DNA from: Candidatus Heimdallarchaeota archaeon
GTDB taxonomy: Archaea; Asgardarchaeota; Heimdallarchaeia; Heimdallarchaeales; Heimdallarchaeaceae
NCBI GenBank assembly: GCA_016840095.1
Contig: JAEOSZ010000111.1
Coordinates: forward strand, 101,258-150,611
Length of the DNA stretch: 49,354 nt
Reading direction: 5' to 3'
The notes beneath the pieces are model-generated. The model did no database searches, was not told the origin of the DNA, and worked only from the letters and a program-made list of their open reading frames with translations. Shown one piece after another: positions 43,647 to 49,354 of the stretch. The stretch's first letter is position 1. The number at the start of each line of letters is the position of its first letter. The translations under genes and the position numbers were made by a program.

Positions 43647-44693
43647 TCAACTTTTCTTTTTTTTAATAACTTCTAGATTCTTTAGAGCAGTGGAAATTTC
43701 ATCCCCAATTGGCTTATCCAAAACTTGATTGTTGAGAGACAAAACTCCTTTATTCTTTCCTACTTTACCAATTATCTCACAAGGGATTTGTTCTTGCTTT
43801 AGATATTCAAGAATGTCATCTGCTTTTTCTTTAGGTGCTGCTACAATGAGTAAACCTGATGAAATTAGTCTAAAAGGATCAAATTCAAGCCACATAGCCA
43901 ATTTCTTTGTAACATGTGATAATCTTGGGAGTTTGTGAAGTTCAATACTCAACTCACTGAATGCAATTATTTCATATAAAGCACCATGTATTCCTCCCTC
44001 GGTGGCATCATGTATTAGGGAAGGTTGAAACTTTTTATTCAAATCTAAAGCTAAATCAACAATTCTTAGTTCTGATCCTATTCTGCTTCCCTCTTCAATT
44101 TCGTCATCACTAAGTATAGAATGTATCAAATTACCTGATTCAGAAATAATTATTCCTGTACCCTCTGCTCCTGTAAAACCAATTGCAAGAATGTTCTCAT
44201 TCTCTCTTAATTTATTAGCTACAATGAAATCTTGAGGAACAAAACCTAGCATGTGACCTGAGACTATAGGTATTTTTGCGGAATCTGAGATTTCTGTGTG
44301 ACCACCTAAAATACTTATTCCAAGTTCAATGCATTGTTGATGAATCTGCTCTTGAATGTTCTTTACTTCTTTAAAAGTGGTTTGAACTGGAACAATGATG
44401 GAAGAAAGAAAACCAAATGGTAGTGCTCCAGTACAAGAAACATCATTAGCATTCACAACTACTGCATATCGTCCTGGTTCCGCTGTAGGAAAGGTTATTG
44501 GGTCAGATTTTACAACAAGTAAAGTCTTTGAAGTACTATTATAGAACCGTTGAGCTTTTCTTTCAGCTTCGAGTACGTCTATTACAGCTGCATCTCTTCC
44601 TACTTGACCTGAAACGACTATACCTTCATTCTCTGAGCCTTTCATTTCTAGTATTTTTCTTAGAAGTGAAATCTCTAGCTTACCTTCTTCCAT
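43647..44693 (-). CDS. AIR synthase-related protein (HypE/ThiL-like fold)
   Basis: The 348 residues match the two-domain PurM-like family: SGQVGRDAAVIDV, LVVKSDPITF, VVVNANDVSCTGALPFG, LGGHTEIS and a C-terminal LIHDATEGGIHGAL. HypE, ThiL, SelD and PurM are the known functions; the C-terminal Cys of HypE is absent, so hydrogenase maturation is unlikely. It may bind ATP and a phosphorylated small molecule. It is the first gene of the unit with bud32. Confidence 0.85.
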   Translation of the reverse strand: MEEGKLEISLLRKILEMKGSENEGIVVSGQVGRDAAVIDVLEAERKAQRFYNSTSKTLLVVKSDPITFPTAEPGRYAVVVNANDVSCTGALPFGFLSSIIVPVQTTFKEVKNIQEQIHQQCIELGISILGGHTEISDSAKIPIVSGHMLGFVPQDFIVANKLRENENILAIGFTGAEGTGIIISESGNLIHSILSDDEIEEGSRIGSELRIVDLALDLNKKFQPSLIHDATEGGIHGALYEIIAFSELSIELHKLPRLSHVTKKLAMWLEFDPFRLISSGLLIVAAPKEKADDILEYLKQEQIPCEIIGKVGKNKGVLSLNNQVLDKPIGDEISTALKNLEVIKKKKS

Positions 44694-44753
44694 TAATATC
44701 TCTATAAATTATAATTTCTAAAAGTTTTTTGAATAAGAGATAAGAAAAAATGG

Positions 44754-45719
44754 TTAGAAACCCATTGTTTTCAAGATGTGTTTAATTATTTTGAATTTAT
44801 AACCCACATTTATTACGTCATTGACATTGGTTGTCATTCCAACAAGAATTTTACCTTCTGAACAGTCTTCAACTATGATTTGGACAACTTCTGCATTTAA
44901 TGCTTTGATATCTTCTTCGGAGTTTATCATCTCATAAATAACTCTTGGAAATCTTGTTATAGTTTCTAAAACATAGATAATTTTCTTCTCTTCAAGATTC
45001 CCTGCATAAAGCTCTCCCATTGCACCGTCTTCTTTAGGAAAAATATATGCTGAAGCTGATGGAGCGATGCAACCTCTTATTGAAGAAAATAACAGGGATG
45101 TTATTGCTCTTTTATTTGCTTCATCAAGTATTTCTTGTGTCATTTCACTTGTTGGAATCCTTGGAACAGATTCAAAAGGTCGAATTTCTTCATATACATC
45201 TGCTTTAGTTTGTGCATTACTGGTTTCAGGAATAACTTTCACTTCTACTGGCTTAACTTGAACCATCTCTCTTCTTTCGATTCCAAGTCGTGAGTATATT
45301 TTATCAACATTTTGTCTGATTTTATCCTGATTTTTATCAAAATCAGAACCACATGTTTTAACTAAAAGATCAATATTGTTTTTTGATGTTAGACTTCCTA
45401 TAACATCTTCGCCAAATGCTTGAACATAATTTAATATAGTTGGACGTATTTCAACAGCAATATTTTCAACCCTAGAAACAAATAGCAAGGTTAAGTCAAT
45501 AAAGGTAATATAAGTTGCTCTGAACTTACCGCGAAATATAGTGATTTCATTATATCTTCTAACCCATTGATAGAATTCAATAGGATGAATGAAGTAGCTG
45601 TGAATTTCTGACTTTTCGATTTCACTTCTTGTGTTTTCAATCTCAAAGATATTATTCCCTACCAAATCATAAATAATTATAGCTACCAGTGGATTGATTT
45701 CAGTTCTAAGAAAAGGCAT
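44754..45719 (-). CDS. Longin-like plus roadblock-like protein, paralogue 1
   Basis: The 321 residues divide into an N-terminal longin-like domain (~1-120: VAIIIYDLVGN, ATYITFIDLTLLFVS), a charged linker (~130-190) and a C-terminal domain (~195-320) shared with the 45908 and 47208 genes. Shared features of this domain are a first helix, VLETITRFPRVIYEMI with an invariant RFP or RYP or KYP, an EEDIKAL region and a VQIIVEDC strand. A GAGGT ribosome site and TATA box precede the ATG. It is divergent from the 45908 paralogue. Inference: a roadblock-like dimerisation module. Confidence 0.65.
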   Translation of the reverse strand: MPFLRTEINPLVAIIIYDLVGNNIFEIENTRSEIEKSEIHSYFIHPIEFYQWVRRYNEITIFRGKFRATYITFIDLTLLFVSRVENIAVEIRPTILNYVQAFGEDVIGSLTSKNNIDLLVKTCGSDFDKNQDKIRQNVDKIYSRLGIERREMVQVKPVEVKVIPETSNAQTKADVYEEIRPFESVPRIPTSEMTQEILDEANKRAITSLLFSSIRGCIAPSASAYIFPKEDGAMGELYAGNLEEKKIIYVLETITRFPRVIYEMINSEEDIKALNAEVVQIIVEDCSEGKILVGMTTNVNDVINVGYKFKIIKHILKTMGF

Positions 45720-45907
45720 AAGACCTCAACTAGATATTATTATCTGATTTTTGGCTAATAAATATATCTCAAGTGTCTAGTAATATCACAAAATGAGAAA
45801 AAGGTATATAGAATGTATCTTCCCCCCTCTTTTCTATAGTTTTTTAGCCATTAATAGTAAGGAAATATTTTTAGAGTTTTAATTGTATTATTTTTTGTGG
45901 TTAAGTA

Positions 45908-46489
45908 ATGACAAGTAAAAAAGATTCCAATGATTCTCCTTCTTCAAAGATCACATCACGAAAAAGAAAACCACCACTAAAAGATGTTTTTATTGAGATG
46001 GAAGAAGTAGCATATGAAACTTTGAATATTTCATTTAAGAAACTTAAATCTGGGCAATATTTACGTGATTTTCTTACACAAACATCAACAAGTGATGATG
46101 TCAAGGAAGCTATTCGCGTTACTATTGATGCTTTGCTTGACAGTATCTCTTCTGATTTTAAATCTCTTTCAGCTGCAGCATTAGTTCCACATCCTGAAAG
46201 CTCTGATTCAAGAGCTATCGTAAGAGGACCTCTTGAGAAAGATATAGTGAAAAGAGTGTTAGAAATTTTCCACAGATATCCTCCTGTAATTAATGATTTA
46301 CTGGGATCAGAAGAAGAGGTTAAGGTTTTGGATACAGGAATTGGTTTTGTAGTTCTAGAAAATTGTCAGAAAGACAATTATTTGATCGGAATTGTACAAA
46401 AACAGAAAGATGTGGACGAACTCTCTAGAAAACTGAGACATGTACAAAATGTTGTTATTGAGAATACATTACTATTAGAAGACATCTAG
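45908..46489 (+). CDS. Roadblock-like protein, paralogue 2 (no longin domain)
   Basis: A basic, low-complexity N-terminus (~1-60: SKKDSNDSPSSKITSRKRKP) replaces the longin domain of its neighbours. The C-terminal ~130 residues match the shared domain: VLEIFHRYPPVINDLL, EEEVKVLDTGIGFVVLENC, and a last helix. It lies head-to-head with 44754 and converges with the 46511 gene. The positive N-terminus might contact nucleic acid or acidic lipid heads. Function unknown. Confidence 0.65.
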   Translation: MTSKKDSNDSPSSKITSRKRKPPLKDVFIEMEEVAYETLNISFKKLKSGQYLRDFLTQTSTSDDVKEAIRVTIDALLDSISSDFKSLSAAALVPHPESSDSRAIVRGPLEKDIVKRVLEIFHRYPPVINDLLGSEEEVKVLDTGIGFVVLENCQKDNYLIGIVQKQKDVDELSRKLRHVQNVVIENTLLLEDI

Positions 46490-46510
46490 TTACTCAACAA
46501 AAAATTACAC

Positions 46511-47035
46511 TTAAAGCTTAATTCCACATTTGGGGCACGTATTCATCCCTTCTTTTATCTCTTCAAAGCATTTCCAACAAATTATTTTATCAGATTTTCT
46601 TTCCGAGTACTCCATAGCTAATCTAAGGATTTCCGTTGAAATTTTATTAATTTCATTTTTCAATCTACCAATTCTGGTTTTTTCAATTTTATTCAGAAGA
46701 AGAAATACTATGAAGAATAATGCGCCACTACTCATTAGAATGATACCAGATATCAACAGAGCATTCTGCCACCCTTCGGACAGATTATCTCTATATGCAA
46801 CAAAAATAATCAAAGGGATTAATAGAATAGCAGATGTCAGTAAAATCAACCAAACGATCAACTTTAAACCTAAAAAAGTTCTATTGAACCAATAAGGAAT
46901 GTTGAATTTATATGAGAAGATATCCAATTCAAAGAAGTTTTCATCGTCAATATCATGAATTTCAAAAAAGACATTTTTTCCAATAACCTTCTTTTGAAAA
47001 ACTAGTTGGTGAGTACTCTTCTCTTTAAAGTGCAT
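46511..47035 (-). CDS. Two-helix membrane protein with C-terminal zinc ribbon; N-terminus probably frameshifted
   Basis: The frame from ATG 47035 (174 aa) has two transmembrane helices (~58-80, ~88-112) and a zinc ribbon (CWKC, CPKC). Upstream, the same frame stays open to about 47221 and reads like protein (for example IRSTVKDTVQFFEYLKLNLEKEN) but has no ATG, GTG or TTG. An ATG at 47165, at leaderless distance from a TATATTTAC box near 47196-47204, starts the other frame and hits a stop at 47100 after 21 codons. A single-base change between 47105 and 47130 would join the two. Likely a frameshift or sequence error; the true product would be ~217 aa. Confidence 0.65.
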   Translation of the reverse strand: MHFKEKSTHQLVFQKKVIGKNVFFEIHDIDDENFFELDIFSYKFNIPYWFNRTFLGLKLIVWLILLTSAILLIPLIIFVAYRDNLSEGWQNALLISGIILMSSGALFFIVFLLLNKIEKTRIGRLKNEINKISTEILRLAMEYSERKSDKIICWKCFEEIKEGMNTCPKCGIKL

Positions 47036-47207
47036 ATTCTCTTTTTCAAGATTAAGTTTAAGATACTCAAAAAATTGTACGGTGTCTTTAACAGTACTTC
47101 TAATTTTTTCTGAAACATAAATTTCTTTGGATTGATTTCTCTTCTCCAGAATAATTACTCTCCATACAATCTTTACTAATAGAGTAGACCTAATAGTAAA
47201 TATAGCT

Positions 47208-48290
47208 TTAGAATGAAGATTTCAAAAATTCAGAAATCATTGTTGTGACCAATTTCATTCTTTTAGAGATTACACTTATCTCATCCCTATTTTTTGTAAT
47301 ACTAACTAGCATACCACTTTCTGTTTCTTCAAGAATAACAACACCGTCTCCTGCATCTAAGGTTTTTTCTTCTCCTGCAGATTCAATCGTTTGCTTGACG
47401 ACTTCAGGATATTTAGAGAGTATTCCAAGAACGAATTCAGCGTGCTTTTCAGACATACCATGTGTAATAGTTTCTAAAGCACCTTTGTCTCCAGTAAAAA
47501 CAAAACATACTCCTGTTTTTGTTGATAAACCTTTAACAATAGAAGACATAACCCTTGCAATAGAATCTCTCTTTGTTTGTTCTAACAACTGCTGTGTAAG
47601 TTCAACTTTCTTATCATCAGAAACACCTTGAATCAGTGGTTCAGCTTTGTGTCCTATGTACTCGAGTAGATCCTCTACTTGACCAGTTCCTTGGGCAGGA
47701 GTAACAGGAGAGGTACTTTCTCTTGGGGTTGAATACGCTTCTGAAGTTGTGGAAGATGATGATACAGGAGTTGATGCGGGTTCTGAATAAACAGGTTTTT
47801 CTTCAACAACTCTTGGTTGCTCTATTGGTTCTGAAACTACTTCTTGTGGTTTCTTTGTTGGGTAATAATCGTATTTAATCTGACTAGCAGCTCTTTCTGA
47901 TATTAGATTTCCTAAACGTTTAATTAGTGCTGTTTGGGATCTTGGTTCCATTTTATCAATGGTTCCATAATCTTGCAGTTGCTCTATTAGCTTATTTTTT
48001 ATGATTTGAATCAGTTTTAGAGCTGTATTTTCATCAGTATCTGGTTTAAACATACAAGCTAAGACAATGTTATAGAATAAGTGATAATCAACTCTGAAAA
48101 CTTCATTAACGAGAGATATACTCTGAGATTTCTTTAGTTCTTCTCTAGTCTTTGTACTTGTATCTATTACTTGAAAAACAGTGGAAAAAGCAGTCTTTGT
48201 ATTAATAACTTTGTCAAATATCATGTCCTCTTCCAAAGTAAAAAGGCTGAAACCAACAAACAAATTCCATGGTAAATCAAAGTCACTCAT
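47208..48290 (-). CDS. Longin-like plus roadblock-like protein, paralogue 3 with Pro/Ser-rich linker
   Basis: The 360 residues comprise an N-terminal longin-like domain (~1-140: NLFVGFSLFTLEEDMIF, FYNIVLACMFKPD), a Pro/Ser/Thr-rich linker (~145-205) and the C-terminal domain (~237-357: FVLGILSKYPEVVKQTIE, TLDAGDGVVILEE, ISKRMKLVTTM). It has the same layout as 44754 and is related to 45908. A GAGGAT ribosome site precedes the ATG. The next gene on this strand (48385) lies upstream, 94 bp away, so they may form one unit. Confidence 0.65.
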   Translation of the reverse strand: MSDFDLPWNLFVGFSLFTLEEDMIFDKVINTKTAFSTVFQVIDTSTKTREELKKSQSISLVNEVFRVDYHLFYNIVLACMFKPDTDENTALKLIQIIKNKLIEQLQDYGTIDKMEPRSQTALIKRLGNLISERAASQIKYDYYPTKKPQEVVSEPIEQPRVVEEKPVYSEPASTPVSSSSTTSEAYSTPRESTSPVTPAQGTGQVEDLLEYIGHKAEPLIQGVSDDKKVELTQQLLEQTKRDSIARVMSSIVKGLSTKTGVCFVFTGDKGALETITHGMSEKHAEFVLGILSKYPEVVKQTIESAGEEKTLDAGDGVVILEETESGMLVSITKNRDEISVISKRMKLVTTMISEFLKSSF

Positions 48291-48384
48291 ATTAAATCCT
48301 CACAATGTATGTGAGCTGATTGCTTAATCTCACTTTTTTATTTAGTTTCTTTCTTGTATTTAATAATCTATTGTGTGAAGAACA

Positions 48385-49354
48385 TCATTTCTTTTTCTTC
48401 TGTTGCTTTTTTTCTTCTTTTAATCTTCTTCTCTCCCATTTTTTCCATTTCTTGATGTTCTTATTTGATTCATTACCGAAAACAACAGCAGAGTATGAAC
48501 GTCCCTCTGTTTCACCTAATGCTCTGACTTGGAAATCTTCTTCTTCTTCTCTTTTCTTAGTATCAGCAAGCATTTGATCAATAATTTCTTGCCTTCTTTT
48601 CTCTGCTTCTATCTCCAAATCGGTTTGAACAATTTGCTCTTGAACTACTTCTGGCTCTTGAACAATTTGCTCTTGAACTACTTCTGGCTCTTGAACAATT
48701 TGCTCTTGAACAATTTGCTCTTGAACTACTTCTGGCTCTTGAGTTGGTTCAATTTCTAGCGTATCATCTTTTATGATAATTTCATCCTTGGTTATTGGAA
48801 CACTTGTGGTTTCCTCAACAAAAACAAGATTATGAATATCATCTGGAATATTCTCGGGTTGAATTAAAACATCTGTATCAATAACTGGATCAGTTACAAT
48901 AGGTTCTGAAAGATCGACTGATGCAAGTTCTGCAATTTTTTCCTCAAATGCAGTTCCTTGAATAATTTCTGAAGCTTTCAATATTTGTGGTTGAATTTCG
49001 ATAACTTTAGCTTCTTCAGCAACCTCAAGATTTTCTGAAGGAATAGGTATTTGTTCTTTTTCAATTATTTCTTGAATTTCCTCTTGAACACTTACATCGA
49101 TTTCTCCAACTTCCTCACCAGACACTGCTTTTGCTAATCCTATAGTTACTTCCTCTAATTCTTGCTCTAAATCATCTTCTGATTCTAGTTTTTCAACAAT
49201 CTCTTCTTCAGGTTCTAATTCTAGTTTTTCAACAATCTCTTCTTCAGGTTCTAATTCTAGTTCTTCAACAATCTCTTCTTCAGGTTCTAATTCTAGTTCT
49301 TCAACAATCTCTTCTTCAGGTTCTAATTCTAGTTCTTCAACAATCTCTTCTTCA
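48385..49354 (-). CDS. Repetitive acidic protein with basic C-terminal tail, N-terminal part cut by right edge
   Basis: The frame starting at GTG 49125 is open upstream to the window edge, so the gene continues beyond 49354 and the GTG is not its start. The visible part has two low-complexity repeat blocks: 12-residue EPEEEIVEELEL repeats from 49183 to the edge, and 11-residue QEPEVVQEQIV repeats at 48625-48738. The end is a Lys-rich tail (WKKWERRRLKEEKKQQKKKK). It is likely extended and disordered or coiled. Role unknown; it is upstream of a longin/roadblock paralogue. Confidence 0.75.
   Translation of the reverse strand, partial: EEEIVEELELEPEEEIVEELELEPEEEIVEELELEPEEEIVEKLELEPEEEIVEKLESEDDLEQELEEVTIGLAKAVSGEEVGEIDVSVQEEIQEIIEKEQIPIPSENLEVAEEAKVIEIQPQILKASEIIQGTAFEEKIAELASVDLSEPIVTDPVIDTDVLIQPENIPDDIHNLVFVEETTSVPITKDEIIIKDDTLEIEPTQEPEVVQEQIVQEQIVQEPEVVQEQIVQEPEVVQEQIVQTDLEIEAEKRRQEIIDQMLADTKKREEEEDFQVRALGETEGRSYSAVVFGNESNKNIKKWKKWERRRLKEEKKQQKKKK
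48625..48738 (-). repeat. 33-nt in-frame tandem repeat in the acidic protein
   Basis: Units of 15 + 18 nt (TTGAACAATTTGCTC and TTGAACTACTTCTGGCTC on the plus strand) occur as 3 full 33-mers and one extra 15-mer, nearly perfect. They encode QEQIV and QEPEVV. Recent slippage expansion is implied by the identity at nucleotide level. Confidence 0.9.
49183..49354 (-). repeat. 36-nt in-frame tandem repeat in the acidic protein, cut by edge
   Basis: Copies start at 49183, 49219, 49255, 49291 and 49327 (the last incomplete). The first two differ from the rest at one position (TTTTTC versus TTCTTC). Each encodes 12 residues (EPEEEIVEELEL with K or E at one place). There are no spacers, so this is not a CRISPR array. 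Confidence 0.9.

Noticed and set aside
43647..44693. Specific call as hydrogenase maturation protein HypE
   Set aside because: The HypE C-terminal cysteine is missing and no other hyp gene is near.
49183..49354. Regular 36-nt repeats as a CRISPR array
   Set aside because: Repeats are contiguous without spacers, keep an open frame and encode a Glu-rich protein.
1..49354. Transposon, prophage, defence island or att sites
   Set aside because: I saw no transposase, integrase, restriction-modification pair or terminal inverted repeats; gene content is mostly housekeeping and surface proteins.

Overview
The window is a gene-dense, A+T-rich stretch of an archaeal chromosome, most likely from an Asgard archaeon (Promethearchaeota). 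The archaeal core is clear: 20S proteasome alpha and beta subunits, archaeal-type PheS and PheT, separate Kae1 and Bud32 (KEOPS), two 2-phosphoglycerate-kinase-like proteins, RNase P RNA, two tRNAs with encoded CCA, one of which carries a 13-nt intron at 37/38, TATA boxes and leaderless starts. The Asgard assignment is inference. It rests on a Rag/Gtr-like GTPase with a C-terminal roadblock/longin-type domain, on several longin or roadblock-like modules, and on a B-box-like zinc-finger protein. The exact lineage cannot be fixed from sequence reading alone.

Layout. 1-5.3 kb: an edge-truncated gene, a VOC protein, a small zinc ribbon, a flippase-like membrane protein, a phosphoesterase and a large cell-surface protein. 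5.3-9.1 kb: the Rag-like GTPase, tRNA-Thr(CGU), a lipid-kinase-like protein, a zinc-ribbon protein and a longin-wHTH protein. 9.1-16.1 kb: an M48 membrane protease, a flavin reductase-like protein, a small nuclease-like protein, an MBL-fold nuclease, the psmB-psmA operon and a wHTH protein. 16.2-20.3 kb: a membrane-anchored Regnase-like PIN/NYN protein, RNase P RNA on the minus strand, an alpha-oxoamine synthase, an orphan gene and tRNA-Arg(GCG). 20.3-26.7 kb: a TrxB-like / PIG-L / TPR-longin operon, a wHTH gene with a repeated operator-like motif, an APH-type kinase and a CBS protein. 26.7-34 kb: a tandem phosphoesterase, a 1669-residue surface protein with a cytosolic longin-wHTH tail and a GcvH-like protein lacking the lipoyl lysine. 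34-44.7 kb: pheST, the phosphoglycerate-kinase pair, two zinc-finger membrane proteins, kae1, a radical SAM protein, bud32 and a HypE/ThiL-like protein. 44.7-49.4 kb: three paralogues sharing a C-terminal roadblock-like domain, a zinc-ribbon membrane protein that may be frameshifted, and a highly repetitive acidic protein cut by the right edge.

The most interesting theme is a dispersed set of putative membrane-to-cytosol signalling parts: two large ectodomain proteins with cytosolic longin-wHTH or PIN/NYN RNase domains, a Rag-like GTPase and at least five other longin or roadblock-like proteins. In eukaryotes, Rag GTPases work on membranes with roadblock and longin proteins (Ragulator, GATOR1, FLCN-FNIP). 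A related primitive module is a plausible but untested reading.
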